Below are positions 11,089 through 21,650 of a stretch of DNA of 22,972 nucleotides, piece after piece (within the stretch, counting starts at the first letter, position 1; each line of letters begins with the position of its first letter). The notes below the pieces were generated by a model. That model was not told the DNA's origin, made no database searches, and saw nothing but the letters and a program-made list of their open reading frames with translations. The stretch covers positions 1 through 22,972 of the IMG/VR virus record IMGVR_UViG_3300025778_000083. The stretch is one strand, 5' to 3'. The translations under genes were made by a program, and so were the position numbers. This stretch comes from a virus.

Positions 11089-14000
11089 CTTGATTGTTAA
11101 AGCGTTGCATAATTACAGTCTTTTGATTCTCTACTTGTTTCAATGCTTCTACTGAAGCACCACGAGATTCTAATTCACGTTTGCGTTTGTTCAATGCATT
11201 TATCTGATTTTCAACGTTATTTGCAGCATTCCATAGTCTAGCTTCAGGGTGATCTTGATAATAACCCATGACATCACCTTGGCTCTTCATACGTCCTTTA
11301 ACTACGTTCTCATGTTCAGCCATATCAGTAATGTTAGTGTAGAACTGTTGTGATGTAGCAGCTGGAGAACCAACGTCACCTACAAAACGACCGAAGAATG
11401 GAATTCTATGCATTGGTACTTCTTCACCAGTGGTAGTAGACTTAGCTAATTCACCAGCCTTTAAGATTTCACGGCTTACACCACCGCCTATTTGTCCTGC
11501 TAAGTAATCTAGTTGATCAGCAGTAGGGCTGATAAAGCCCTTAGCATGTTCTTCACCACCAGATGTCAACAAGTTCAAAGCGTATGCAATACCTTGGCTG
11601 AGTGAGCTTGCGTTATCACGTGAACGTTCCCAACCTGGAGTCGGTGCTGTTGCTCTATCTTCACGAGCAATAGGACGGCCAAATGCATCTTGGTTTTGTG
11701 AGATTGCTACCAACGGATCAAGCACAGTTGGCGTAATTGTTTGCAATCCAAGTGTTGCACCCAATGGGCTGAATGCATCTGCAATCGTACTAGCCATGTC
11801 ACCAATATGTTTACCCGTATGTGTAAAGCCATTACCTGCATAGTCAGATGTAATACGACCAATGTTAGGGAAAATATTAAATCCTAATGGATATGGGATA
11901 GACAAGTACTTCTGATCTGGCATTGGAACAATAAAGTTCTTTTCCTTAACAAACTCAGGGATGTCATTCTCATCGTAACCTGCAGCTGACAACATAATAG
12001 ATTGCATCACGCCAATACCTAAACCACCAGCCATAATCTTCTTGCCTGCTGGTCCTTTTAATGTTTCTAGTACACGGGCAGAACCTTGCACAGATGCATT
12101 AAAAAATGCGTATAGTGAGTTTACTTTTTGTGAGAATGCACCACGCTTATCAAAGTTGACTGTTAAGTTCTTAGCAATGATAGCTGCATCATGTTTGATA
12201 CCTGCAAGTTCATCTGGAGGGATAGACTTGATGTCTCTACCTGCAATGTTTTTATCTAGAGCAGCCTTGTATGCAGATAAACGTACAGCGTTTTCCATCA
12301 TGTCATTGAAGTCAGTAAGCATGCCAGCTACATAACCAAATGCCTTACGTGCATTACCATGTTTGATCTGACTGAGCTTCTCATCAATGATACGCATCTG
12401 ATCTTGTCTACGTACTAATGACTCACGATGACCAGCTTGACCGCCTTCTCTTCTGAAGTCTTTGTATAGTTCAGCCCATTCACCCTTAGTACCAGTCTCA
12501 CCAATACGCTCATCACGTAGTGTACTGATAATGCCACGCATAGCAGGCATGATGTTCTTAGCTACTTCCTTTTGTTTGCCAGCAAGTTGAGTAGTAGATA
12601 AGTTGTACATTGCACCCTTAACGTCACGGAACAAGTTGACGAAACCGAAGATAGGGTTGTACTGTGTATTCACGTTAGCAAACCAACGTGTAGCAGCGCC
12701 AATGCCACGCATAGCAGCATTCATTTGCTCAGCATCCATGTTCTGTAGTGAGCGAGCCATACGCATAGCATTAGGATCTTTAGGATTAAAGAACACGTAT
12801 CTATCTTTACCGTTAATACGTACAGTAAATACATGATCTTGATAACGCTCTAACGTATTGATCTTATTTCTTACTACTTCTCTGCTTGCAGGTAATGGCT
12901 CACCATTAATATCAAAACGTTCTGGTCCTGGTTTAACTTTAGTTAATACACGTTCTTTAGGCTCAGCCATGAGGTTTTTAATAAGATCTTCAGGTTGATC
13001 TATGCCCATGTTGCGTAGCTCTTCTATCACTCCTGCAGGATTCTTTAACGCATCAGGATTAACAGCCATCCAAAAGCCTGGATTAGGATGCTTAATAGCA
13101 AGACCATACACAGCCTTTTGAACTTCCATCTTTTCTTCACGAATCAATGCACGTTCATGCGCTGCTACGATGTTACCAATGATGTCATCAACAGTAGCCT
13201 TAGAACCAAGCGCACGTTTACCAAAGTTACCACGTACAGCAAAGCCCTTACCTACACCGCTAAATGGATTCTCGCCCTCTTGCACACGGTGCAATGGTAC
13301 GTAATGTTTATAAGTAGCATTCCACATATCAAGCATATCAGGAGCAATATCTCCAGATCTGCGTAATACTTCTTGCGTATCCTTAATCATTTCATCAAAG
13401 TGCTTGGCAACACGTTCAAGAGCCTCACGCTTTTTAGGATCTAACTCAGCCAAGTATTTCCTAGCATCTTGCGTATGGATGCCAGATCCTTGATCTTTTA
13501 AAGGATTTTCCTGAATCAACTCACCTGTATTTGGATGATATGTATCAGGATTAATTTTATTCATTTGCTCGTTACGCTCTTCAGCATGACGATTATGCAT
13601 GTACTCATTGATTTCAGCTGGAGTGATTTTTTCTTTCTCCATTGCTTTAACAGCAGGCATGACATCACCGAGCAAGAACTCTCTGATCTTAGTAGCTACA
13701 CGACCATGAAATGTTTGTTCCTTCTCATACGGGCTGAATCTGCTTTCAATCTTATGGCCAGCAGCTTTAATTGCTTTTTCAATATTCTTAGCGTCTAGCT
13801 GGTTATCTTGTAATGCATGAATGAACTTATCAATATGTAACTGTTTATCAGTTGCATTAGTTAGTGGATGCTCCCAAGTAGGTTCTGGTGGTTTATTACC
13901 TTTATAATTAACATCACCAAATGATTGCACACTTGAAAGCCCACGAACTTTCTTTTCATCTGCATAAGCTTTGAAATCTTTACCTCTGGTCACTTCACCG

Positions 14001-16453
14001 CTTAATGACATTAGATCATCAAACAAAGTTTTTTGTGGTGTGTTTTCTGGTAGTTTTAATGCACGTTTAATCAATGACTTAAAGTCATCCCATAATGTTG
14101 CATATTTAGATTTGTTTAATACGCTTGGTTGTGAACTCAAGTGTCTAATAAAATCTTTCTTACTAAATCCTTCAGAAATTAATTCATAGACGTTGCTATT
14201 ACCATATGGCTGTTTTGATCCTCTTCTCCAGCCTTTTCTAGAGGCTTCTAAAACTTTTACAAAGTCTCTTCCTAATGGAGTAAGTCCTTTGGATACAATT
14301 TTACCGTTAGCTGCTTTATATATTTGTACATGCTCATTAACACCATGTACGGTAGCAGCATGCATAGTTTCATGCATGAAAGTATTAATTGCATCATTAG
14401 CGCTATTTGCACCATGAACGTGTAGTTTATTTTGTAAAGGGAAATACTCTCCACCAACTCTACCACTTTCCTTTTTCATGCCGATGTGGTAATCGGTAAC
14501 ATGCAATGGAACTTTATTAACTGGACCTACACCCTTTAACTGTTCAGCTAAATGCGTATAAGCTTCTGTATGTTCTGGAGACAGTCCAAATTCTTCACCA
14601 CCATTAGTTTTTAAATGGTTGATAACTGTATCTAATGCATCACCAACATAATCATGTTTTTTAATTAAATCATTAAAGCTATTTGATGGCATCTTGCCAC
14701 GAATAACTTCATCGTTAGGAAGAACAAAATCGCCCTTTGGTTTATTAATGTCTTGAATATATTCATTTTTTTGATATTCAACATGCTTTAAAACTGGCTC
14801 TACATTTTCTGGAGTAAGCTCTCCATGTGAATGACGAATTGTATCTAAATGACTTTGTATCTGAGACGGTAATTCTTTAAATTTATCATTAGATAATTTA
14901 TTCCATTCAGCCTCTGTAGATGATGCTTTATATTTTTCAAATTGATTATGAACAGATTCAGCCACATGATTTGGTATATCAACTTTCCCATTAATTACAG
15001 GATCTTCAGGTGCCTTAATAATAGTGGACTTATCAACTAAATCCTTTTGCAAATATAAAGGAAGATCACCGAACTTAGGGCCATTACCATCTTTAACTAA
15101 TGGCGTATCATTCCATGAATTACGTAATTTTGTTTGATCAGTACCTTTTTCAGTTAAGTATTCATCAAACTTTGTGTAATCAGTAAATGCCTTATCAAAA
15201 TTTAAAGGCTCTGGCTTAGCAATAGGTCCTGTTGGAGTTTTTGGAATAGGTTTAACAGGCTCTTCAGCAACTGGAGCTTCTGGCGCAGGAGCAGCCTCTA
15301 CTGGAGGTGTAGGAGTTTCAACAGGTTTAGGTTCACCATATACTGATGGATCTGGTGTAATAGGTTTTCCCTCTAATTCACCTAGCATACCACCGATATC
15401 TTGACTTGCACCTGCTGGAGTTGTTGGAATAGGCTTGGTTGTTACTGGCTCAGTAACGGGAGGTTTTTCTGTAGATACTTCTGCTTCAGGTGGTCTGCGT
15501 AATAGTTCTACCTTGCTTCCTGTAAGTTTAGCAACAGGAGCTTCACCTAAATGAGCAAGCGTACGTCCAAGATTGGTTTCTTTCTGACCTGTTAAACCAA
15601 GTGCAGATGCCATCAATAATTTGGTTGGATCAAATGGTTCATTAGAACCAGCTTCATTAGCAGCCTCTAAACCACCAGTAATGGCAGAGTTGATTGCAGC
15701 ATTAACAACAGCAGATTTCTTTTCTGCAGCAAGAGCAGCTGCTTCTTTTTCTCCAAGACCTTCAGCGCTTTTAAGTAGCGCACCAGATGGACGCATGACT
15801 GCAAGGTTAGGAAGTAACGTACCAGCGAATTGAGCATACGGATGTTGTGCTGCCTCTTGAGCAGCTTGAGCTTCGTCTATGCCTAAGTTCTTAGCAACTT
15901 GTGGATGGGCTTCTAATACGGCTTCTTGTGCTTTCTCTGCAGCAGTTCCACCAAGTAACGCACCACCAATACCACCAACAACAGCACCTACAGGACCTAA
16001 AGCCATACCAGCTTCAGCACCTGCACCAGCCGCTGGAATCATAGCAGCCATAGGAACTACAGCTCTTTCTACAGCGTGACCGAATGCACCAAGCGCAGTA
16101 GTAGGAGGAGTGTATAAACCAGTACCACTACCAAGATCATAGTGCTTACCAAAGTCTAAGATATAGTTCTTACCCTTTTCACCCAATGCATTTATGTCAT
16201 TGGTTTTTAAGTACTTATCTACAACTCTTGGACTGTCATGAATAGCGATTAAAGCTAGAGAAGGATCTTTATAAATGTCTAAATACTTCTTCATTACACC
16301 AATGTTGGATGTACTGAAGTTAGTTAGCCCATTATCTTGATAGGCTTTTGCAATTGCAAAGTCAGGATCAACGCCCTGCTTGACAGCCTCATCGCCAATT
16401 TTCGCAGCGAATTTCTTTTGGCTGTCACTTAATTGATCAGCAGTTAATGCCAT
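11066..16453 (-). CDS. Very large internal virion / DNA-ejection protein with HExxH motif
   Basis: This 1795-residue protein is probably carried in the capsid and ejected with the DNA. Residues ~131-170 are a Gly/Ala-rich hydrophobic stretch (PVGAVVGGIGGALLGG) suited to membrane insertion. Residues ~325-420 are a Pro/Ala/Glu-rich linker. HETMH at 694-698 is an HExxH zinc-metalloprotease motif. The region ~1255-1400 (TRWFANVNTQYNPIFGFVNL, FRDVKGAMYNLS) matches a large polyvalent protein-associated domain (LPD38 type) known from phage and prophage giants. The C-terminus is a coiled coil (NQINALNKRKRELESRGAS). AAGGA precedes the ATG. It is the last gene of the virion module. Whether it is a true protease is unproven. 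Confidence 0.8.
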   Translation of the reverse strand: MALTADQLSDSQKKFAAKIGDEAVKQGVDPDFAIAKAYQDNGLTNFSTSNIGVMKKYLDIYKDPSLALIAIHDSPRVVDKYLKTNDINALGEKGKNYILDFGKHYDLGSGTGLYTPPTTALGAFGHAVERAVVPMAAMIPAAGAGAEAGMALGPVGAVVGGIGGALLGGTAAEKAQEAVLEAHPQVAKNLGIDEAQAAQEAAQHPYAQFAGTLLPNLAVMRPSGALLKSAEGLGEKEAAALAAEKKSAVVNAAINSAITGGLEAANEAGSNEPFDPTKLLMASALGLTGQKETNLGRTLAHLGEAPVAKLTGSKVELLRRPPEAEVSTEKPPVTEPVTTKPIPTTPAGASQDIGGMLGELEGKPITPDPSVYGEPKPVETPTPPVEAAPAPEAPVAEEPVKPIPKTPTGPIAKPEPLNFDKAFTDYTKFDEYLTEKGTDQTKLRNSWNDTPLVKDGNGPKFGDLPLYLQKDLVDKSTIIKAPEDPVINGKVDIPNHVAESVHNQFEKYKASSTEAEWNKLSNDKFKELPSQIQSHLDTIRHSHGELTPENVEPVLKHVEYQKNEYIQDINKPKGDFVLPNDEVIRGKMPSNSFNDLIKKHDYVGDALDTVINHLKTNGGEEFGLSPEHTEAYTHLAEQLKGVGPVNKVPLHVTDYHIGMKKESGRVGGEYFPLQNKLHVHGANSANDAINTFMHETMHAATVHGVNEHVQIYKAANGKIVSKGLTPLGRDFVKVLEASRKGWRRGSKQPYGNSNVYELISEGFSKKDFIRHLSSQPSVLNKSKYATLWDDFKSLIKRALKLPENTPQKTLFDDLMSLSGEVTRGKDFKAYADEKKVRGLSSVQSFGDVNYKGNKPPEPTWEHPLTNATDKQLHIDKFIHALQDNQLDAKNIEKAIKAAGHKIESRFSPYEKEQTFHGRVATKIREFLLGDVMPAVKAMEKEKITPAEINEYMHNRHAEERNEQMNKINPDTYHPNTGELIQENPLKDQGSGIHTQDARKYLAELDPKKREALERVAKHFDEMIKDTQEVLRRSGDIAPDMLDMWNATYKHYVPLHRVQEGENPFSGVGKGFAVRGNFGKRALGSKATVDDIIGNIVAAHERALIREEKMEVQKAVYGLAIKHPNPGFWMAVNPDALKNPAGVIEELRNMGIDQPEDLIKNLMAEPKERVLTKVKPGPERFDINGEPLPASREVVRNKINTLERYQDHVFTVRINGKDRYVFFNPKDPNAMRMARSLQNMDAEQMNAAMRGIGAATRWFANVNTQYNPIFGFVNLFRDVKGAMYNLSTTQLAGKQKEVAKNIMPAMRGIISTLRDERIGETGTKGEWAELYKDFRREGGQAGHRESLVRRQDQMRIIDEKLSQIKHGNARKAFGYVAGMLTDFNDMMENAVRLSAYKAALDKNIAGRDIKSIPPDELAGIKHDAAIIAKNLTVNFDKRGAFSQKVNSLYAFFNASVQGSARVLETLKGPAGKKIMAGGLGIGVMQSIMLSAAGYDENDIPEFVKEKNFIVPMPDQKYLSIPYPLGFNIFPNIGRITSDYAGNGFTHTGKHIGDMASTIADAFSPLGATLGLQTITPTVLDPLVAISQNQDAFGRPIAREDRATAPTPGWERSRDNASSLSQGIAYALNLLTSGGEEHAKGFISPTADQLDYLAGQIGGGVSREILKAGELAKSTTTGEEVPMHRIPFFGRFVGDVGSPAATSQQFYTNITDMAEHENVVKGRMKSQGDVMGYYQDHPEARLWNAANNVENQINALNKRKRELESRGASVEALKQVENQKTVIMQRFNNQVKAVQEQ

Positions 16454-16462
16454 TGCAAATCC

Positions 16463-19438
16463 TTATTGTTGAGATGCTTTGACTTGAGAGTATACACTAG
16501 ACTGTTGTGGAGCACTAGCAGTCTGAGTACCTCCAAAATGTTTATCCCACCATGATGGTTGTTTTTCAGGTGTAATTGGCGTATCACTTGGTTTAGGTAA
16601 GTTCAACATACTAGCGTATGGACCTTTGCTCATTACATTATATGTATATACATCAGCCTGTCTTTGAATTTCATCTGCAGGAAGTTCTGGATGCATTTTA
16701 GAGATCGTAGTGTATGCGCTATTTTGAATTCTAGTCAACTCACCTGAAGCGGTTGCTGTCATCAAGCGTTGTTGTTCTCTTTCTTTTTCCTCACGGCTTA
16801 ATTGCTTGTTAGCATTGATTTCTGCAAGACGGGCTTGAAGATTTTGTGCACTTGCAGCCAATGTTTCTCTGTGCATTTTTTCTTGCAATGCCATTTGTTG
16901 ATCTTTGATATCTTTGCTTTGTTGCAATGTCGCAATGTTACCAATGAGTCCAAGATCACGTGCTTGATCAGCCTTAGCAGCTTCGTATTTAAGCGTATTG
17001 ATTTTGCTTAGATCTTTAGTATTTTCATCTTCTTGTGCTGACAAGTAGTTCAATGCGCCTGTACCAGCAACACCTAGGTTAGTTAATGCATCAGCCCAGT
17101 TATGACCTGTACGAGCAGGAGCAGACATCATGCCAAGACCAGCACGGATAAGCGCTTCATCTTTTGCTCTTGCTTTTCTTTCCTCAATGCTCTTCATCAA
17201 TGATTGAACATCTTTCTCAATCGCTGTAGATGCATTACCTTTAGTTAAGTCAAGACCAGCTAATGGACTGCTTGCAGGAACAGATACGTCACCAAACTGT
17301 GTATGGATAATCTTGTACTCTTCTTGCGGTGCAGCTTGTGGAGCAGCAGGCATTGGAATACCAGCAGGAGCAGCTTTAGGTGCAGCAACAGGTGAAGGCG
17401 TTCCAGCACCAGGATTACCAGCACCAGGGAGACCAGCAGCAGGAGGTGCAGCATTAGCATCAGCTATCATGTTACTTGGATTGTTAGCCATCATCTTATC
17501 AAAGGCAAGACCATTAGCATTAACTGCAGCTGGGTTAGCAGCTTGTACGGCAGCCTGTGCTTGTGCTTTCTTTTGATCTTGTAATGCGTTGTATGCGGCA
17601 ATACCAGCTTCAGTTGATTTCTGGAACTCAGCTTCCTTGTCTACTTTTTTAGATTCTTTTTTAACAATGTTGCCACTCTTATCATACGTAGGATGAGCTG
17701 ATTCATACAAGCCAGATAAGCTACCTAACAATGCTTTACCAGCAGTAATAGGAAGACCAACGGTATAGTCTAGACCAGTTCCTGCGGCTTTAGCTAACCA
17801 ACTATCATGCAATGCTTGATCATATGCTACGTCAGCTGGACTCAATGGGTCTGCTTTAGGAACTTTCTCACCATCAGCAAATGCTAAGATACCGCCACCC
17901 GCCATACGTGTCATATCTCCCGTACCAATAGCACCTAGACCTGTACGATTAGGATCCATTTGTGCTACTTGTTGTTGTGGAGGTAAGCCTTGTGGTTGTG
18001 GCAATGGTTGACTCATTACCTTAGCAGCCTGTGGATTACTATTCATATAGTTATTCAAACCAAGCTGACCTTGCGCTACAATCTTAGCAATTGCGCTCTC
18101 TGATGGGCTTTGCTGTACTTGTTGAAGCTGTTGATTATTCATCATCTTCATAGGAATAGCGCCACCAACATCGTAACGTTCTACTTTATCTTCTTGTAAA
18201 CCACCACGTTTAGAGCCAGAAGTCTTACCCATTAAAGAGCTTAGACCTAAACCAGCGGTACCAAGACCAGCCAATTGAGATACAGTGCTTGGCGCAGCTT
18301 GATACATTGATGTAGAAGCTTGTTGCATTGGTAAACCACGTAGCATAGAGTTGAGCAAGCCCAATTGCATGAATGGATACTGTTGTGCTGTAGCGTAGTT
18401 TTGAATTGCTTGATTGATAATGTTTTGTTGTTGTGCTTGTTGTGTTGCACCTTGTTGCGCTTGTGTACCAATAACGCCTTGCTCTGCACCCAATTGTTGA
18501 GTACCAATGTTTGCAAGATTTGTAGCTTGTTGACCAGCTTGATTAAGACCAGCAAGACCATATTGACCAGCATTAACTCCTTGACCAACACCTTGTAATC
18601 CTGTTTGTGCGCCAGCAATACCTGTATTAAGAGCAGCGTTACCAGCTTGCATACCTTGTAGACCAAGATTAGCAGCTGCCAATTGTTGTGCTTGAGCATT
18701 ATTAAATGCAGTATTGTAGCCCTGACCAATTGCTTGATTCATTGCTGTATTTTTATTACGCTCATTTTCAGCGGCCATCAATGCTTCACGTGAGCCACCA
18801 AATGCACCTTGTTGCGTAGCATTAGCTTGTTCTTGTTGACCAGTAATTCCGTATTGACGTTGCATCTCTTGCAATTGTGGTTGCAATGATGATTGTAAAT
18901 ATGGGTTCATGTACGCTTGTACAGCATATGGATTGGTTGCTTGGTTAGCAAAGTTTTGACCAGCACCATAACCCATGCCAGCCATATTAGCAGCCATGTT
19001 GCCGAACATTGCGCCTTGATTACCATAGCCTAATGATTGACCCATTAATCCTTGTGCTTGATTAGCAGCACCTAAAGAACCAATACCTGCTTGAGCAGCT
19101 AAATTAGAACCGAAATTATATTGACCAGGCACTTGTAAATTAGCAGCAGATGATTGTGCTTGCTGTTGCAATGGTGACATTGATGCTACGTAATCAGAAG
19201 GATTAGAGCTGTATGGCGTATAAGCATTAAAGCCAGTACCAGATGGGTTATAAATTTGTGATTGCGCTGCATTCAACATGTTCATGACGTATGGCTGTGC
19301 ATAGTCAGGAATGTTAGTATTCGTAACAGTAGTGTTAGTAGGGCCTGAAGGTGCAGATCCGCCACCCTCTAATGTCATACGTTTGCCAACTGGCTGAAAT
19401 GCCTTTTCTGGCAACATGTCAAAATGGTTATATCTCAT
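16463..19438 (-). CDS. Ala/Gln/Gly-rich virion protein, probable internal core or ejection protein
   Basis: The 991-residue protein is dominated by small residues and Gln. Residues ~85-375 are an irregular helical region rich in QQ, AQ and GL steps (NQAQGLMGQSLGYGNQGAMF). Around ~505-520 it has AGGGILAFADGEKV, also seen in the 571-residue protein upstream. A Pro/Ala-rich linker follows (~670-715) and then a charged coiled coil (~855-890, NLQARLAEINANKQLSREEK). Composition, size and place between other virion genes fit an internal virion protein of podophages that helps form the channel for DNA entry. No enzymatic motif is seen. The Shine-Dalgarno signal is weak (AGG); ATG at residue 8 is an alternative start. 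Confidence 0.7.
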   Translation of the reverse strand: MRYNHFDMLPEKAFQPVGKRMTLEGGGSAPSGPTNTTVTNTNIPDYAQPYVMNMLNAAQSQIYNPSGTGFNAYTPYSSNPSDYVASMSPLQQQAQSSAANLQVPGQYNFGSNLAAQAGIGSLGAANQAQGLMGQSLGYGNQGAMFGNMAANMAGMGYGAGQNFANQATNPYAVQAYMNPYLQSSLQPQLQEMQRQYGITGQQEQANATQQGAFGGSREALMAAENERNKNTAMNQAIGQGYNTAFNNAQAQQLAAANLGLQGMQAGNAALNTGIAGAQTGLQGVGQGVNAGQYGLAGLNQAGQQATNLANIGTQQLGAEQGVIGTQAQQGATQQAQQQNIINQAIQNYATAQQYPFMQLGLLNSMLRGLPMQQASTSMYQAAPSTVSQLAGLGTAGLGLSSLMGKTSGSKRGGLQEDKVERYDVGGAIPMKMMNNQQLQQVQQSPSESAIAKIVAQGQLGLNNYMNSNPQAAKVMSQPLPQPQGLPPQQQVAQMDPNRTGLGAIGTGDMTRMAGGGILAFADGEKVPKADPLSPADVAYDQALHDSWLAKAAGTGLDYTVGLPITAGKALLGSLSGLYESAHPTYDKSGNIVKKESKKVDKEAEFQKSTEAGIAAYNALQDQKKAQAQAAVQAANPAAVNANGLAFDKMMANNPSNMIADANAAPPAAGLPGAGNPGAGTPSPVAAPKAAPAGIPMPAAPQAAPQEEYKIIHTQFGDVSVPASSPLAGLDLTKGNASTAIEKDVQSLMKSIEERKARAKDEALIRAGLGMMSAPARTGHNWADALTNLGVAGTGALNYLSAQEDENTKDLSKINTLKYEAAKADQARDLGLIGNIATLQQSKDIKDQQMALQEKMHRETLAASAQNLQARLAEINANKQLSREEKEREQQRLMTATASGELTRIQNSAYTTISKMHPELPADEIQRQADVYTYNVMSKGPYASMLNLPKPSDTPITPEKQPSWWDKHFGGTQTASAPQQSSVYSQVKASQQ

Positions 19439-19451
19439 ATGGCTTTACCTA

Positions 19452-19898
19452 CTATAAAATTTTCGTGAATAATTTATCTGTATGTTTGTAACCTAAGTAT
19501 TCAAACAATCTACTGTTATCTAAATGAATCTTTGTATGGACAATGATTCTGTTAATGCCACGCTCTTTTAAAACCTTTTCAGCGTATTGAAACAACTTAA
19601 TGCCAACTCTTCCCTTACGATACTCTTTTTTGATAAAGTAAACATCTTCATAAGCAGTCTTGCAGTCTTTATAGTGCACATGTGGCTGGATAAAAAATGC
19701 AATATAACCAATGAGTTCGCCATCATTTCTACAGGTAATTGTACGAAGCATACCAGAATTTGCCATATTCTTGTACGCATCCCAATCAGGATTTAATGGA
19801 AACTCTTTTGTAACGCAAAGCTCATCATAATGCAGTGGAAGAACCTGCATAAATTCTTCAATGAAGTCTATACCATTAACGTCTTCGTAAATGATCAT
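19452..19898 (-). CDS. GNAT-family N-acetyltransferase
   Basis: The 148-residue protein has the GNAT fold: strand DGELIGYIAFFIQPHVHY (~59-76), YEDVYFIKKEYRKGRVGIKL (~83-102) with the acetyl-CoA-binding R-x-x-x-x-G-like loop, and NSRLFEYLGYKHTDKLF (~127-143) at the end. It would move an acetyl group from acetyl-CoA to an unknown amine. The ATG overlaps the previous stop as ATGA, locking it into the virion operon, where GNAT genes of this size are frequent in podophages. It may modify a virion or host protein; target unknown. Confidence 0.88.
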   Translation of the reverse strand: MIIYEDVNGIDFIEEFMQVLPLHYDELCVTKEFPLNPDWDAYKNMANSGMLRTITCRNDGELIGYIAFFIQPHVHYKDCKTAYEDVYFIKKEYRKGRVGIKLFQYAEKVLKERGINRIIVHTKIHLDNSRLFEYLGYKHTDKLFTKIL

Positions 19899-21610
19899 GC
19901 TGGCAAGTATTTATATGCTTTAGTGTCTGCTGCAAATTTATCTTTTCCCATTGTTTTTTTACGGGCATTTTGCACACGGTCCATCATAGCGTATAGTCTT
20001 TTTGCGCCAGCATCAGTTGATCCATTTCCTAGTTCAGATACTATTCTGGATGGCACGACAAATTCCCCTGTCGCCAAACGTGCTGGTTGATGATGACCAA
20101 TAGATGCTGGAATAGAATCACTTACACCATCACCTGGACCTTTAAGTAAACGACCACCATCTGAGTATGAACCCAATGTACCAATACCACCCATTGACAT
20201 ATTCATTAAGCCACCTTCTTTAGCAGCAGCTGGTTGTTGTGCTTGTTGTGCAATTTGTTGTTGTGATACTAATGCTGGATCTGTAGGGATTGCACCTAAT
20301 GCACCTGCACTTGACATTGAGGTTTTGCCTGGGACAAATGCAGCAGTACGTAAATCATTCATCATACCAACTGCACGTTGATATGGATCAGCCGCTTTAT
20401 ATTTTTCTTCTCCATAAGCTACTGTGCCTGGATCAGTATGGAATGCAGCATGATAATTAGACATCTCATGTTTTGATGGACTAATCATTTCAAGACCTTT
20501 TTGCATCTCTTGTTCTGCATCAATAATCTTTTTAATCTTAGTGCTATCACTTACCTCTTCACCATCTGCATACGTTTTAACATCCATCAAACCACCACCA
20601 GCAGCAGCTATAGGGTTATATGGATTTTGTACGTAATTAGGATATTGTGCATGGTAATAAGGCTGTGGTGATGCTGGAACAGTAGGGCCTGACCATTGTG
20701 GGTTAATCTTTAATCCCATTGGATTTGTATTTTGACTAGTAGTTGCAGATGGAATGCCAGGTTGAATTGCTTTCATTGCGGCACCAAGAATAGGACTGAC
20801 CACGCCAAAGGTTGACCAAGGATTAGCTTTAGCAAAGTTCCATGCATTACCTAATGATTGACCAACACCTGTACCTGCGGGGTTAGAAATTCCACTCCAT
20901 ACAGCACCTAAACCTTGAGCATTTGATGCTAATGATGCATTAGCTTGACCTGCTGCACGAATAACATTATTAATGGTTGTTTGATCACCAGCTGCAGATG
21001 CAATTTGATTTTGTATATTAGCAAGTTGATCAGATGATAAGTTTGGAAATTGTTGTGGTGTTACAATGCTTTGGGCTGCATTAGTAAAACTAGAACCAGT
21101 AGGAGCAATATTGGTTGCAGCCATATTAGGAGCAATCGCTTGACCTGTAGCATCTGTAATAGCTGCTGGAGCTGCTTGTTGTGCTGCCGCTTGCTGTGCT
21201 TGTTGGAATGCAGCATCTGCCGTATTGCCACCAGTTTGCAATAAACTTTGTTGACCAGCTGTAGATAAAGCATTGCCAAAACCTGCACCACTCCATGCGC
21301 CTAAACCAGCCATTAAGCCTTGACCCAAACTTCCCGTGACTGCAGCATCAGCTAATCCCACACCGCCAGCAATTAACATTGGGTCAATACCAGTCATTGC
21401 ACCTAATGCTGCACCAGCAACAGTAGGAAGTAATGAGCTTAAGAAGCCAGCTTCAGGTAAGCCAGTATGAGGGTTGATCGTTAATGAGCCGCCTTTAGCT
21501 TCAGCAAGCTTTTGCAGTGAAGCAAGCTCACCAGTAGTCATATGGACTAGATGGGTATCATCACCACGACCGTGGGCTTGTAAATGTTGTGCTGCTAGTT
21601 GTAGGCTCAT
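19895..21610 (-). CDS. Conserved podophage virion protein (ejection-associated), 571 aa
   Basis: The N-terminus (GRGDDTHLVHMTTGELASLQ, then GGSLTINPHTGLPEAGFL and a Gly/Ala-rich hydrophobic region, ~60-110) and the C-terminus (LLKGPGDGVSDSIPASIG, QPARLATGEFVVPSRIVSEL, GNGSTDAGAKRLYAMMDRVQ) are well-known blocks of podophage structural proteins. The middle is low-complexity Gln/Ala. AAGGGLMDVKTYADGEEV near 330 echoes the AGGG...ADGE element of the 991-residue protein. It probably joins that protein inside the virion, with the hydrophobic part entering the host envelope. GGTGG before the ATG supports the start. The biochemical role is not established to my knowledge. Confidence 0.78.
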   Translation of the reverse strand: MSLQLAAQHLQAHGRGDDTHLVHMTTGELASLQKLAEAKGGSLTINPHTGLPEAGFLSSLLPTVAGAALGAMTGIDPMLIAGGVGLADAAVTGSLGQGLMAGLGAWSGAGFGNALSTAGQQSLLQTGGNTADAAFQQAQQAAAQQAAPAAITDATGQAIAPNMAATNIAPTGSSFTNAAQSIVTPQQFPNLSSDQLANIQNQIASAAGDQTTINNVIRAAGQANASLASNAQGLGAVWSGISNPAGTGVGQSLGNAWNFAKANPWSTFGVVSPILGAAMKAIQPGIPSATTSQNTNPMGLKINPQWSGPTVPASPQPYYHAQYPNYVQNPYNPIAAAGGGLMDVKTYADGEEVSDSTKIKKIIDAEQEMQKGLEMISPSKHEMSNYHAAFHTDPGTVAYGEEKYKAADPYQRAVGMMNDLRTAAFVPGKTSMSSAGALGAIPTDPALVSQQQIAQQAQQPAAAKEGGLMNMSMGGIGTLGSYSDGGRLLKGPGDGVSDSIPASIGHHQPARLATGEFVVPSRIVSELGNGSTDAGAKRLYAMMDRVQNARKKTMGKDKFAADTKAYKYLPA

Positions 21611-21650
21611 AATTCCACCAATTTGTCAATGTGTTACATTTTAAAGGGTT

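Noticed and set aside
18247-18729. Minus-strand 160-codon frame inside the 991-residue gene, and similar long shadows at 17313, 21061 and 12042
   Set aside because: They are alternative readings of low-complexity Ala/Gln codons in virion genes, with Leu/Val/Asn-biased nonsense products and no ribosome sites.
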